From Bacteroidota bacterium (GTDB lineage: Bacteria > Bacteroidota > Bacteroidia > AKYH767-A > OLB10), in assembly GCA_024643795.1 (NCBI GenBank), contig JAHEMF010000002.1, positions 58,456 to 122,455 of the forward strand: DNA of 64,000 bases. The letters are read 5' to 3'. Both the position numbers and the translations under genes were made by a program. This document shows, piece after piece, positions 1 to 8,803 of the stretch (position 1 is its first letter; each line of letters starts with the position of its first letter). Below the pieces are notes generated by a model. The model worked only from the letters and a program-made list of their open reading frames with translations, ran no database searches and had not been told where the DNA came from.

Positions 1-761
1 CTGCCCGTGTTTCTTTTTACTCAGGTGACAGAGATAAAATACTCAATGAAAATATAAGCGGAACAGCCAATGTGGTTAATGCATGTTTAGAAAATGGTGC
101 AATAAGACTGCTGTATGTTAGCTCTGTAGCTGCCCTGGGAAGATCTGAGCAAGGAGAGAATATTGATGAGAGTTCATCGTGGAAAACCTCTCCATATAAT
201 TCAATTTATGCAATAAGTAAATATGCAGCTGAACGTGAAGTTTGGAGGGGCATGGCCGAAGGACTCAATGCTGTGATCATTAACCCTTCTATTATACTTG
301 GTCCGGGGAATTGGAAAACCGACAGTAGCATGCTTTTTACAAGAATATGGAATGGGCTTAAATTTTATTCGGATGGAATAAATGGTTTTGTTGGACTTGA
401 AGATACAGTGCAATGTATGATCAGGCTTATGGAAAGTGGAGTAAGGTCTGAGAGGTTTATTGTTTCAGCTGAGAATATGGGATTTCGCGAACTTTTTAAT
501 TTGATAGCTGATGGCTTACACAAGCCCCGGCCTTCAATTCATGCAGGTCCTTTGTTATCAGGCATTGCCTGGAGGCTGGATGCGTTGCGCTCTGCTGTTA
601 CCGGAAAGAAACCAGCTATCACAAGAGAAAATGTTGTTTCCGCATCCAAGCGGTCATACTACAATAACCAAAAGATAAAACGCAGTATAGGTATAGAATT
701 TAAGCCTGTAAATTATGTTGTAAATGAAACAGCAGATATTTTTTTGGCTGACAAGAAATAA
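1..761 (+). CDS. NAD-dependent epimerase/dehydratase (extended SDR), 5' end outside window
   Basis: The frame is open from base 3 to the stop at 759-761, so this is the C-terminal part of a gene that begins before the window; an internal GTG at 72 is not a real start. Upstream codons read ARVSFYSGDRDK and then NISGTANVVNAC, which is typical of extended short-chain dehydrogenases. The catalytic Ser lies in LLYVSSVAALG and the Tyr-Lys pair in SIYAISKYAAE (YxxxK). The N-terminal Rossmann glycine motif is missing because of the window edge. Known members oxidise, reduce or epimerise nucleotide sugars or related alcohols; the substrate cannot be read from this fragment. It ends 1 nt before the convergent trhO stop. 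Confidence 0.85.
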   Translation, partial: ARVSFYSGDRDKILNENISGTANVVNACLENGAIRLLYVSSVAALGRSEQGENIDESSSWKTSPYNSIYAISKYAAEREVWRGMAEGLNAVIINPSIILGPGNWKTDSSMLFTRIWNGLKFYSDGINGFVGLEDTVQCMIRLMESGVRSERFIVSAENMGFRELFNLIADGLHKPRPSIHAGPLLSGIAWRLDALRSAVTGKKPAITRENVVSASKRSYYNNQKIKRSIGIEFKPVNYVVNETADIFLADKK

Positions 762-762
762 A

Positions 763-1794
763 TCAGGCTGTTGAGCTCTGATTCCATCGGCTTTTTCTGA
801 AAACAGCGTGAGCATTTTTTTTCACCTTTCCTTTGCGCAATTTCTTTTGTTCATCAATTGGAAGGTGGATAAATTCTACACATTTATCGCCACAGCATCC
901 TTCATGTTTTTTCCTGCAATCATCGCATTGAATAAAAAGCATATGGCATTCATCATTAGCGCAATTCACATGATTGTCGCATTTGTTGCCACATTGGTGG
1001 CATTCAGAAATTACCTCATCGCTGATCCTCTCACCGAGTCTTTCATCGAAAACAAAATTTTTACCTATGAAAGTGGAATCGAGATTTTGTAATTTAACCT
1101 GTCGTGCATAATCAATTATCCCTCCGTGCAACTGATTGACATCTGAGAAACCTTTGTGTTTAAAATAAGCACTTGCCTTTTCGCATCTAATACCACCGGT
1201 ACAATAAAGTAAAATCTTACTGTCCTTATTGTCTTTAACTGACTCAACCGCTGCAGGTAGTGTGTCTCTGAAAGTATCAGTATCAGGAAGGATCGCGCCC
1301 TTGAAAAAACCGACTTCACTTTCATAATGATTGCGCATGTCTATCACAATAGTAGACGGATCTTTCAAAGCTTCATTGAATTCCAAAGCAGAAAGGTGCT
1401 TACCTACATTGGTCACATCAAATTCATTATCATTGAGTCCGTCAGCAACTATCTTGTTACGTACTTTAACAATAAGCTTGTAAAATGATTTGCCATTATC
1501 TTCAACAGCGATCTTGAACGGCATATCAGATAGTCCCGCTGTATGATCAAGCAGATCCTTGAACGGCCCCATATTAAATTCTGGGATGCTTATCTGAGCA
1601 TTTATACCTTCGTGGGCAACATAGATACGTCCTAATATATTTAACTCATCGAAATCTTTATAGAGTTCATTTCGAAAATTATCGGGTTCTTCGATGTTAA
1701 CATACCTGTAAAAAGAAAGCGTGACCCTGCTGAATTCTTCATCAGCAAGTCTTTTCTTCAGCTCTTCTTTCGAATATATATTGTAAAGAGGCAT
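763..1794 (-). CDS. trhO: tRNA uridine(34) 5-hydroxylase, rhodanese family (TrhO/YceA)
   Basis: This 343-residue protein matches the TrhO/YceA family, which hydroxylates U34 of certain tRNAs in an oxygen-dependent reaction on the way to 5-carboxymethoxy/methoxyuridine. An N-terminal acylphosphatase-like domain (about 1-120) is followed by a rhodanese domain (about 135-245) with the catalytic Cys198 in [12 protein letters not shown]. The C-terminal tail is Cys-rich, with CxxC pairs between about 265 and 305 ([18 protein letters not shown]), probably a metal site and usual for long members of the family. The gene stands alone between the convergent epimerase and the oxidase cluster; any transcriptional link to the upstream minus-strand genes is possible but not shown. 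Confidence 0.92.
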   Translation of the reverse strand: MPLYNIYSKEELKKRLADEEFSRVTLSFYRYVNIEEPDNFRNELYKDFDELNILGRIYVAHEGINAQISIPEFNMGPFKDLLDHTAGLSDMPFKIAVEDNGKSFYKLIVKVRNKIVADGLNDNEFDVTNVGKHLSALEFNEALKDPSTIVIDMRNHYESEVGFFKGAILPDTDTFRDTLPAAVESVKDNKDSKILLYCTGGIRCEKASAYFKHKGFSDVNQLHGGIIDYARQVKLQNLDSTFIGKNFVFDERLGERISDEVISECHQCGNKCDNHVNCANDECHMLFIQCDDCRKKHEGCCGDKCVEFIHLPIDEQKKLRKGKVKKNAHAVFRKSRWNQSSTA

Positions 1795-1814
1795 GGATGC
1801 AGGTCAATAAATTT

Positions 1815-2048
1815 TCAGGATGCAGAAGATCGGCGGTTCTTATACCAGATCCCAAAAGCGATTCCACCCATAAGATAAGGGATCGCCATCAGGTATAGGA
1901 TACCTGAATTTAAACCAACACCTACTTTCCTGTCTTCTTCATTCAGGCTCGACTGAGCTACAGCACGGCACATAGAACACTGAGCTAAAACTGACTCAGA
2001 AGAAACAGCCAATAAAATGATAATCAGTATGATGCGTAATGCTTTCAT
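1815..2048 (-). CDS. Small exported/membrane CxxC protein at the end of the oxidase cluster
   Basis: The likely product is 77 residues, starting at the ATG at 2048 because this gives a clean signal peptide (MKALRIILIIILLAV, ending near VLAQ); an ATG at 2075 would add nine unlikely residues. Directly after the cleavage site comes CSMC (Cys24, Cys27), then a polar stretch and one C-terminal membrane helix (about 50-70) with a basic tail. Similar small CxxC membrane proteins are found beside Bacteroidetes SCO/DUF420 genes, but I know of no assigned function. A role in thiol or copper handling for the oxidase is inferred from position and the CxxC. A TATATTTG -7-like element lies at 2065-2072, so it may also have its own promoter. 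Confidence 0.7.
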   Translation of the reverse strand: MKALRIILIIILLAVSSESVLAQCSMCRAVAQSSLNEEDRKVGVGLNSGILYLMAIPYLMGGIAFGIWYKNRRSSAS

Positions 2049-2085
2049 TGTTCGATGCAAAGCACAAATATACAAATAATGCAGG

Positions 2086-2628
2086 TCAGAAGCTATAGTA
2101 CGGGCTAATCATCAGGTATACTGCTACCCCGGAGGCAGTAACATATAACCAAATGGGATATGACCAACGGGTGAGTTTACGATGTGAAGCGATCTTTCCG
2201 GTCAACCCATAGTAAAAAGACACCAATACCATCGGTAGCACCACTGCTGCTAATATAATATGGGTGACGAGGATGGTTAGATAAACAGGCCGGATAGGAT
2301 TTTCGGTTGGGAATTTGGTCTCAATACCGTATGAATGAAAAAGGACGTATGAAAGCAAAAAAATGGTCGATAAAAAGAAGGCGGTCAGGTTGAGTTTTTT
2401 GTGGATGCTTATTTTCTTCTTTTTAATAAAATACAATGATGCTATAAGCAATATGCAACATGTTCCGTTCAGGAATGCATTTAATGTTGGTAAGTAGGAA
2501 ACAAAATCAGGTATGTGTTCCGCCTTGGGTAGAGATCCAAGAATGAGTACTAGTAAAAAAACTATAGCAGAAACTATATAAACTATGCGAAGTGTAACTT
2601 TTTCTGATAGATCCTTAAGTATCTCCAT
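2086..2628 (-). CDS. DUF420 integral membrane protein, oxidase assembly
   Basis: This 180-residue protein has five to six predicted membrane helices (about 12-32, 45-68, 83-98, 115-140, 155-177) and family residues such as LNGTCCILL and His pairs on the helices. It fits DUF420, whose member CtaM is needed for activity of heme-copper oxidase in Firmicutes. In Bacteroidetes the gene regularly follows SCO and the oxidase subunits, as here. The inferred job is late assembly or cofactor insertion of the aa3-type oxidase in the inner membrane. The function is from family and context; no catalytic motif is visible. Confidence 0.85.
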   Translation of the reverse strand: MEILKDLSEKVTLRIVYIVSAIVFLLVLILGSLPKAEHIPDFVSYLPTLNAFLNGTCCILLIASLYFIKKKKISIHKKLNLTAFFLSTIFLLSYVLFHSYGIETKFPTENPIRPVYLTILVTHIILAAVVLPMVLVSFYYGLTGKIASHRKLTRWSYPIWLYVTASGVAVYLMISPYYSF

Positions 2629-2704
2629 TATTAATTGCTAAAGTAGTTTTTCAGATAGAACAGTATAGGTCTCGAAATAGTATAATACACATTACAATAT
2701 AGGG

Positions 2705-3379
2705 TCAGTTTGAAGAATTGTGCGTTTGTTCCCATTGTAATACCAGAACTTCATCCAGCAAACGTTTTACATCTTCCGGATCAGTGCCGTCATAATATCC
2801 ACGTATCCTTCTTTCTCTATCCAGTAAAATGAATTTTTCTGAGTGGATGAAATCATCCGGTCCACCGTCACCTTCCATGGCAGTAAGGTAAAACCCATAT
2901 CTGGCCAGATCATAAATTTGCTTCTTGTCTCCGGTAATAAAATGCCAGATAGTGTTATCGGCCTCATATAATTGTGCGTATGCATTCAGTGCTGCTACTG
3001 TGTCATGAACGGGGTCTACAGTAAACGATAATATTTTTACAGGATAATTGTCGGGCAGATCTTCCTGTACACGTTTCATCTGTTTCGACATGTTGGGGCA
3101 AATGGTTTTACATGTAGCAAAAAAGAAATTGGCTATATAAATATCGGCATTTAACTTCTCAAATGATACAGGCATGGAGTCCTGGTCTATCAATGAAAAG
3201 TCCATGACAGTGTGAAAAGTAGTATCAGTTGTACCCGATGGAGGTAATTCGCGTGGACCAAAGATCTCAAGGTGTTGAAATTGATTATCGCCCCTTGATA
3301 ATAAAAAGTATGAAATAGCAGGAATGAATAATATTCCTAATATGATAAGTGCTTTTCCTGAAAGTCTTGGATTACTCAT
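2705..3379 (-). CDS. SCO1/SenC copper chaperone for cytochrome oxidase
   Basis: A 224-residue thioredoxin-fold protein anchored by one N-terminal helix (about 9-27) with the rest in the periplasm. The copper-binding CxxxC is Cys90-Lys-Thr-Ile-Cys94 in FFATCKTICPNM, and the third ligand is His179 in DDFIHSEKFILLD, so all known SCO metal ligands are present. SCO proteins deliver copper to, or reduce, the CuA site of oxidase subunit II. It sits between subunit IV and DUF420 in the minus-strand operon that starts with ctaB, which supports this role. Confidence 0.93.
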   Translation of the reverse strand: MSNPRLSGKALIILGILFIPAISYFLLSRGDNQFQHLEIFGPRELPPSGTTDTTFHTVMDFSLIDQDSMPVSFEKLNADIYIANFFFATCKTICPNMSKQMKRVQEDLPDNYPVKILSFTVDPVHDTVAALNAYAQLYEADNTIWHFITGDKKQIYDLARYGFYLTAMEGDGGPDDFIHSEKFILLDRERRIRGYYDGTDPEDVKRLLDEVLVLQWEQTHNSSN

Positions 3380-3400
3380 CCGTATAATAGGATGGTAATT

Positions 3401-3775
3401 TTACCCTAAGAGATTAAGGTAGTTACCCTCTGCCAATGCCATTACTATGAGGTACAGGATCAGTAAGAAGGGGAGTACTATTGAATATTTCAAAGGTGAA
3501 TTCTCATGTTTGAGGTGCATGAAAAAGGCAACAATATAATAGGCCTTTACAATTGTAAGAACAATGAATACAACAATGAGGATGCTATGTGGAATGGATG
3601 TAAATGCAATGCCTACCTCAAAAATGGTCACAAGTAACAAGATCCAAAAAGTCTTCCAGATGATCTTTACATTATTTTCAGTGTGATGTTCTTCAATGAA
3701 TTGATTGTGAATATCACCGGTATAGTAACCGTGAACCTGCTTATTTTCGTTGTCTTTATGAGAATGTTCTGACAT
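3401..3775 (-). CDS. Cytochrome c oxidase subunit IV (prokaryotic COX4/CyoD type)
   Basis: A 124-residue membrane protein with a hydrophilic His-rich N-terminus (MSEHSHKDNENK, about 1-35) and three helices (about 40-60, 66-88, 98-116), the layout of the small subunit IV of bacterial heme-copper oxidases. It follows the larger subunit III gene by 21 nt and precedes SCO by about the same. It stabilises the oxidase core; it carries no catalytic residues. Confidence 0.88.
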   Translation of the reverse strand: MSEHSHKDNENKQVHGYYTGDIHNQFIEEHHTENNVKIIWKTFWILLLVTIFEVGIAFTSIPHSILIVVFIVLTIVKAYYIVAFFMHLKHENSPLKYSIVLPFLLILYLIVMALAEGNYLNLLG

Positions 3776-3796
3776 AATTGATTGTTGATCGGTTTT

Positions 3797-4618
3797 CTAT
3801 ACTAAGTAGAAGAATGTAAATACGAATACCCAAACAAGGTCTACAAAGTGCCAGTACAAGCCAGCCTTTTCAACCTGTTCATAGTGTCCTCTGCGTACAT
3901 AAACTCCGTTAAGTACGTTTATGAGGATTATAATATTGATCATCACGCCCGAGAATACGTGAAATCCGTGAAATCCAGTGATGAAGAAAAAGAAATCTGC
4001 AAACAAGGGGTTGCCGTATTCATTCCGCACCAAATTAGCACCGTGAAACTTAGGTGATTCCTCCATCAGCTTTTGAGCTGCAGCACCTGTTATTGTTTGT
4101 CCGTCTGATAATACCAGTGTATTTTCAACTACATGATGGTGTTCATCAAATGGATGTCTTGCCAATGTACCATCGGTCATCACATATGCTCCATGCTCAG
4201 TTCCATGAATGAAATGATACCACTCCCATGCCTGAGAACCCAGGAACATAAATCCACCTATCACAGTAAGTATCATCCAGGTGATCACAGATTTATTATT
4301 CCGCTTATGTCCTGCATCAACTGCGAGTACCATAGTAACCGAACTCATGATCAAAATAAATGTCATGAGTCCAACATATGCCAATGGTACATGTCCTTCA
4401 ACAAACGGGAAGTGAGTAAAAACATCATTCGCTTTAGGCCATGTCTCTGCAAATCTGTGTCGTAAAACACCATATGCGATGATAAGTGAAGAGAATGTAA
4501 ATGCGTCAGATACAAGGAAGAACCACATGTACATCTTCCCCCAACTCACGTTAAAGGGAGAACGGCCACCTCCCCAAAGATTTTTCTTATTTTTTTCCAG
4601 TGTTGCTTGTTCAGACAT
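3797..4618 (-). CDS. Cytochrome c oxidase subunit III (longer paralogue)
   Basis: A 273-residue heme-copper oxidase subunit III. Helices flank an unusually long loop (about 135-200) rich in His and charged residues; the C-terminal helices carry the family motif FFFFITGFHGFHVFSG and the terminal YWHFVDLVWVFVFTFFYL. The N-terminal GGRSPFNVSWGKMYMWFFLVSDAFTF is also typical of Bacteroidetes members. The protein belongs to the membrane-bound terminal oxidase that reduces O2. It is one of two adjacent subunit III genes, an arrangement common in this phylum. The 100-nt gap before it holds a short GC-rich inverted repeat (GGGCC..GGCCC, about 4641-4653). Confidence 0.92.
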   Translation of the reverse strand: MSEQATLEKNKKNLWGGGRSPFNVSWGKMYMWFFLVSDAFTFSSLIIAYGVLRHRFAETWPKANDVFTHFPFVEGHVPLAYVGLMTFILIMSSVTMVLAVDAGHKRNNKSVITWMILTVIGGFMFLGSQAWEWYHFIHGTEHGAYVMTDGTLARHPFDEHHHVVENTLVLSDGQTITGAAAQKLMEESPKFHGANLVRNEYGNPLFADFFFFITGFHGFHVFSGVMINIIILINVLNGVYVRRGHYEQVEKAGLYWHFVDLVWVFVFTFFYLV

Positions 4619-4718
4619 AGTAGGATTTTAATCGGGAAATGGGCCTCCGGCCCTAATTCCGGTGCAAAATAAATAGTTTTTTTCTCTCAGGCTACAAAAA
4701 TTTATCAGTAGTGGAAAT

Positions 4719-5300
4719 TTACCTGATGAAATACAGGAAAATGAACAGATACAGCCAAAGGCCATCAAGAAAATGCCAAAATATACCACACAGTTCAACG
4801 GCCAGGTAGTTTGAAGCACTATATCGTTGCTGGATAGACCTGAAAGAGACATAGATAAGGTAAATTATACCACCTATAAGGTGGGCGATATGCATCCCTG
4901 TTAGTATATAAAGAAATGATCCTGAGGGATTTCCAACTAAAAATATCTTTTCAGCAACCAATTCAGACCATCCCAGAAATTGTGAAAAAACAAAGCCCAA
5001 TCCCAACCCTAGGGTGATGAGCAGTCCAAGGATCAGGTGTTGAGGATTATTTTTCTTTACTGCTTTGAATGCCCATTGCATGCTTATGCTGCTTGAGACT
5101 ATCAATATTGTGGATATGTAAAATGCCACAGGGAGATCGAATTGGGTCCATGCCCCTTCAGCCTGCCTCACCACATAAGCACTGGTCATGCCGGCAAAAA
5201 GCATCACCATACTTACCATTGAAAGCCATAGTAAGATCTTTTGAGTTGGAATCTGGGTGTAGGTTTGTTGATCAGGCAAGGTGGGGTTCATAGTTTGCAT
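4719..5300 (-). CDS. Heme-copper oxidase subunit III (shorter paralogue)
   Basis: A 193-residue, five-helix subunit III family protein. The family signature near the end (TGMHIAHLIGGIIYL, then CGIFWHFLDGLWLYLFIFLYF) matches the longer paralogue encoded next to it. It begins 12 nt after ctaB. In Bacteroidetes oxidase clusters a short and a long subunit III are commonly encoded in tandem; whether both enter the same complex is not known from sequence. Confidence 0.9.
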   Translation of the reverse strand: MQTMNPTLPDQQTYTQIPTQKILLWLSMVSMVMLFAGMTSAYVVRQAEGAWTQFDLPVAFYISTILIVSSSISMQWAFKAVKKNNPQHLILGLLITLGLGLGFVFSQFLGWSELVAEKIFLVGNPSGSFLYILTGMHIAHLIGGIIYLIYVSFRSIQQRYSASNYLAVELCGIFWHFLDGLWLYLFIFLYFIR

Positions 5301-5312
5301 CCTTTTGGGTTT

Positions 5313-6206
5313 TTAGGATTTATCAATGAGCAGTGCTATTAAAACTACCGGTAAGTATATGAATGACCCGAACATAACACGACGGGCCGAAGGAATGTCT
5401 AATTTCATGTATAGCTTGAAAGCCAGAAAGGTTATTACCATCCCCGCAAGGGCAATTAGTGCAACACCTGTTGTTCCGGTCATACCGAAAACGTAAGGCA
5501 ATAATCCCGCAGGAATAAGGCTAAAAGAGTAAATAAGTACCTGAAAGGCAGAAGCTTTGTCTCTTCCCTGAATGGAAGGGAGCAAAGAGAAACCTGCTTT
5601 CTTGTAATCATCATCAAGGACCCATGCAATAGACCAGAAATGAGGGAATTGCCATATAAACTGTATGCCAAACAACACCAGTCCGGGAGTTGCCAGTGTA
5701 CCTGTGGCAGCAACCCATCCCAACAAGGGAGGAATGGCGCCAGGGAATGCCCCAACGAACACTGCAAACGGGGTCATCCGTTTCATGGGAGTGTAAACTG
5801 CTGCGTATAATATCGTGGCAATTATCCCCAGCAGCCCGCTAGCCCCATTCAGGAATATAGTCAGGATCAATGATCCAACCAATCCGGATATAATGGCAAC
5901 TGCAATTCCTTCATTTACACTGATCCTTCCATCAGGTAGTGGACGGCCGGATGTGCGGTCCATCAGCTTGTCCAGCTCACGTTCAATAACCTGATTGAAT
6001 GCATTTGCCGATCCTGTTACCAGCAGTCCTCCAAGCAGCAACATGAAAAATTTGCTCCACTCAACGGTGCCATTGCTGCCCAGAATAAACCCTATACCGG
6101 CTGAAAACACTACCAAAGCAGATAACCGCAGCTTCATCAGTTGCAGGTAGTCAGCCATTCTGGATTTAATGCCGGAATTATGATTTAAGGTCACTTCAGG
6201 ATTCAT
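5313..6206 (-). CDS. ctaB: Protoheme IX farnesyltransferase (heme O synthase)
   Basis: This 297-residue UbiA-superfamily membrane protein has about nine helices. It carries the prenyl-diphosphate/Mg2+ motif NAFNQVIERELDKLMDRTSG (about 86-105, with the N-x-x-x-D-x-x-x-D pattern) and the second Asp-rich loop DDDYKKAGFSLLP. It converts protoheme to heme O, the precursor of heme A used by aa3 oxidases. It is the first gene of the minus-strand oxidase cluster; a good Bacteroidetes promoter (6242-6273) lies upstream. Subunits I and II are not in the window, so they must be elsewhere on the chromosome. Confidence 0.95.
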   Translation of the reverse strand: MNPEVTLNHNSGIKSRMADYLQLMKLRLSALVVFSAGIGFILGSNGTVEWSKFFMLLLGGLLVTGSANAFNQVIERELDKLMDRTSGRPLPDGRISVNEGIAVAIISGLVGSLILTIFLNGASGLLGIIATILYAAVYTPMKRMTPFAVFVGAFPGAIPPLLGWVAATGTLATPGLVLFGIQFIWQFPHFWSIAWVLDDDYKKAGFSLLPSIQGRDKASAFQVLIYSFSLIPAGLLPYVFGMTGTTGVALIALAGMVITFLAFKLYMKLDIPSARRVMFGSFIYLPVVLIALLIDKS

Positions 6207-6241
6207 TTCAGCAGGAAAAGACAGATTCTTTTACCGGAGTG

Positions 6242-6273
6242 CAAAGTTACCCAAATCAAAGGGTCATCACAAA
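6242..6273 (-). promoter_or_regulatory. Bacteroidetes-type promoter of the oxidase assembly operon
   Basis: On the minus strand TTTG (6273-6270) is followed after exactly 20 nt by TAACTTTG (6249-6242), matching the TTTG / TAnnTTTG consensus of the phylum's primary sigma factor. Transcription would start near 6235-6238, giving a leader of about 30 nt before ctaB. Confidence 0.7.
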
Positions 6274-6309
6274 CAAGGGACAGGTAATTTCAGGATTATT
6301 TTCTGCCTG

Positions 6310-7695
6310 TCAGGCGGCATTTTCATCCCCTTTAACAAGGTTTTGTGTGGTGAGAAAAATGATTTTAAGGTCAAGAAGCATCGACCAGTTCTCAATATAC
6401 CATACATCATATTCAACCCTTTTTTCCATCAGAACCGGATCACGGGTCTCACCTCGTAAGCCATGCACCTGTGCCCAGCCTGTGATACCTGGTTTGATAA
6501 AGTGTCGTACCATGAACTGATCAATTAATTTTGAATATTCATTGGTGTGTTTGATCATATGAGGTCTGGGACCAACTACCGACATGTGGCCGGCAAGTAC
6601 ATTAAAAAATTGTGGTAATTCATCCAAGCTGGTGCGACGAAGAAATCCACCTACATTAGTAATACGGCTGTCATTTTTGGTGGCTTGCAATTCATGTGAA
6701 CTGTCATTCACTACCATGGTTCTGAATTTTAAACACATGAATTCAATATTGTTCTTGCCAGAACGGCGTTGCCGGAAGAAAACAGGACCCCTGGAAGAGA
6801 GCTTAATGGTTACAGCCACAATGGGTAACAACCAGGGAAAGATGGTAAGTATTACCAGAGATGAAAAAACAATATCGAAAGCACGTTTGAGAGTTCGGTT
6901 CACTAAACTCTGCAAAGGCTCTTTACGCACACTGATAATTGGTATAGAATGATAAAAGTCAATGTTCACTTGTTTGTACTGAAAGCCCCTGAAATCAGGT
7001 ATGAGTTTAAAGCGCATGAGGTTACTGTCGGCAAACTGCATCATATCACGAACCTGTTCAGTTGTAACATCTGATAGGGAGCAATAGATCTCGTCGATCT
7101 CATTTTTAAGTGCAAACTCTTTGGATTCAGATATCTTGCCTTTTACCTCACCGTTAAGATTTGCATTAGGTGTGTCCAGGAATATCCCTTCAAGTCGGTA
7201 TCCGATCTCAGGATGACTTCTGAAGAATTTCTTCATATCCTGTGATAGTTCACCTCCGCCAAGTAAGATCACCTTCCGGTAATTGAGTCCGCGCTTTCTT
7301 ACAAAGGATAAGAACAACCACATTGAAGACCTCCAAGTGATCAGCAGCAGGATGAACAGAGAATACTTTATAAAGAAATTGGTGATAACGGGAAGTGTAT
7401 ACGCAAATAAATAATTAACGGCTATAAGTAACAGGAAGTGTACTATAACGGTTTTAATAAGTGTAGATAAGACTTTTTCATACGGAACTCCTCTTTCAAA
7501 ATCTGTGATCCTAAATATCATCATTAGCGAAAGCCACAGAAAATTGATATAGAGGAACTGGATGTAAAAATCAGGTGTTGGTATAAATGGAATTCCGGCT
7601 ACCCAAAAACTAACGGCCCAGAATGACAAGTTCAATAACAGAATGTCGACCACTCCATATATTGCAGTCAAATATCTTGAATAACCTATTGCCAT
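6310..7695 (-). CDS. Undecaprenyl-phosphate glycosyl-1-phosphate transferase (WcaJ/EpsE-like)
   Basis: This 461-residue polyprenyl glycosylphosphotransferase loads the first sugar phosphate onto the lipid carrier for exopolysaccharide or O-antigen synthesis. It has four N-terminal helices (about 10-130), a Rossmann-like domain (VILLGGGELSQDMKKF, about 142-245), another membrane segment (about 272-298) and the bacterial sugar transferase domain. The latter shows FRQRRSG, LKFRTM, LRRTSLDELPQFFNVL and VVGPRPHM, with a terminal GITGWAQVHGLRG. No other polysaccharide gene is nearby, so it may act with a locus elsewhere or as the initiating enzyme for a strain-wide polymer. The sugar (glucose is usual) is inferred from the family. 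Confidence 0.92.
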   Translation of the reverse strand: MAIGYSRYLTAIYGVVDILLLNLSFWAVSFWVAGIPFIPTPDFYIQFLYINFLWLSLMMIFRITDFERGVPYEKVLSTLIKTVIVHFLLLIAVNYLFAYTLPVITNFFIKYSLFILLLITWRSSMWLFLSFVRKRGLNYRKVILLGGGELSQDMKKFFRSHPEIGYRLEGIFLDTPNANLNGEVKGKISESKEFALKNEIDEIYCSLSDVTTEQVRDMMQFADSNLMRFKLIPDFRGFQYKQVNIDFYHSIPIISVRKEPLQSLVNRTLKRAFDIVFSSLVILTIFPWLLPIVAVTIKLSSRGPVFFRQRRSGKNNIEFMCLKFRTMVVNDSSHELQATKNDSRITNVGGFLRRTSLDELPQFFNVLAGHMSVVGPRPHMIKHTNEYSKLIDQFMVRHFIKPGITGWAQVHGLRGETRDPVLMEKRVEYDVWYIENWSMLLDLKIIFLTTQNLVKGDENAA

Positions 7696-7766
7696 ATTTT
7701 TATATAGTAGGCTCTCAGATCTTTAAAACAAACTACATGAACCATGAATGGTCCAAGGTAGTCTAA

Positions 7767-8765
7767 TTAATATAAACTTCTGAACCCTATGATCGACCTT
7801 ACTTCCCTGAGAGTTTTGTTTGCACTTTCAGTCGCTTTTTCCTTGCCTTCATTCATTACTCTTTCGAGTAGTTTTGTATCTGCTCCTATTCTGTTTATCT
7901 CTTCCCTGACTGGAGATATGAATTTTATCATGTCTTCAGCCAGCTGTTTCTTCATATCACCGTACCTGATGGTGCAGTTGTTATAGGATTCATCAAAGTG
8001 TTCGATCGTGGATTTGTCTGAAACCAGGCCCATAAGGGTAAATAAATTTTGTACAGCATCTGACTTGGGTTGTCCGGACTCGGTTGGACCGGAATCTGAA
8101 ACTGCCCTCATGATCTTTTTGCGGATCACTGCATCCTCATCACTTAAGAATACTGCATTACCTTCTCCTTCTGATTTCCCCATTTTACCACTACCATCTA
8201 GTCCAGGAACTTTAACCAACGAACTACCAAAGTTGAAGGCATGAGGTTCCGGAAAAGTCTCGGTTGAATAAAGTCTGTTGAACCTGTTTGCAAATGTTCG
8301 GGCCATTTCAAGGTGCTGTTCCTGATCTTTTCCAACCGGCACTTTGGTAGCTTTATGTATCAGGATGTCAGCAGCCATCAAGGTAGGGTAAGTCAGTAGT
8401 CCGGCGTTCACATTATCAGGCTGTTGCCTGATCTTATCTTTAAATGAAGTACATCGTTCAAGTTCTCCAACATAAGCGTTCATGTTAAGTAGCAGATAGA
8501 GTTCGGCGGTCTGTGGCAGGTCGCTTTGAACATAAATGGTGCTTGCTTCCGGGTCGATCCCGCAGGCCAGATATTCTGTCAAAACCTGTTTAACGCTGTA
8601 TTTAAGGTCTGATGGAGTAGGATGGGTGGTCAGAGAATGATAGTCGGCAATGAAAAAAAAGCAACGGCTCTCATGTTGCATCTTTACAAAATTCCGGAGC
8701 GCACCAAAATAGTTACCTAAATGCAGGTTTCCGGTCGATCTGATACCACTTACTACAACTTCCAT
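7767..8765 (-). CDS. trpS: Tryptophanyl-tRNA synthetase
   Basis: Class I synthetase that charges tRNA-Trp. I place the start at the ATG at 8765 (332 residues) because MEVVVSGIRSTGNLHLGNY is the conserved N-terminus; an in-frame start at 8783 adds six residues of no family match. The HIGH-like motif is HLGN; the second signature reads KMGKS (in DGSGKMGKSEG) rather than KMSKS, one conservative change at the middle position. The AQ-type ATP-site sequence PVGKDQEQHLEMAR is present. It is divergent from plsC with only 38 nt between the starts. Confidence 0.95.
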   Translation of the reverse strand: MEVVVSGIRSTGNLHLGNYFGALRNFVKMQHESRCFFFIADYHSLTTHPTPSDLKYSVKQVLTEYLACGIDPEASTIYVQSDLPQTAELYLLLNMNAYVGELERCTSFKDKIRQQPDNVNAGLLTYPTLMAADILIHKATKVPVGKDQEQHLEMARTFANRFNRLYSTETFPEPHAFNFGSSLVKVPGLDGSGKMGKSEGEGNAVFLSDEDAVIRKKIMRAVSDSGPTESGQPKSDAVQNLFTLMGLVSDKSTIEHFDESYNNCTIRYGDMKKQLAEDMIKFISPVREEINRIGADTKLLERVMNEGKEKATESANKTLREVRSIIGFRSLY

Positions 8766-8791
8766 ATGGCGCGAAATTACCAAAATTGAAG

Positions 8792-8799
8792 TACTTTTG
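8792..8799 (+). promoter_or_regulatory. -7 element TACTTTTG directly before plsC
   Basis: An exact TAnnTTTG match ends 4 nt before the plsC ATG, so the transcript would start at or next to the start codon (leaderless). No clear TTG was found 19-21 nt upstream, so the call rests on the -7 box alone. Confidence 0.5.
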
Positions 8800-8803
8800 A
8801 CCC

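Noticed and set aside
4641..4653. GC-rich inverted repeat GGGCC-TCC-GGCCC between the two subunit III genes
   Set aside because: Stem is only 5 bp, the T-run on the minus strand is missing, and both genes are clearly parts of one cluster; at most an attenuator.
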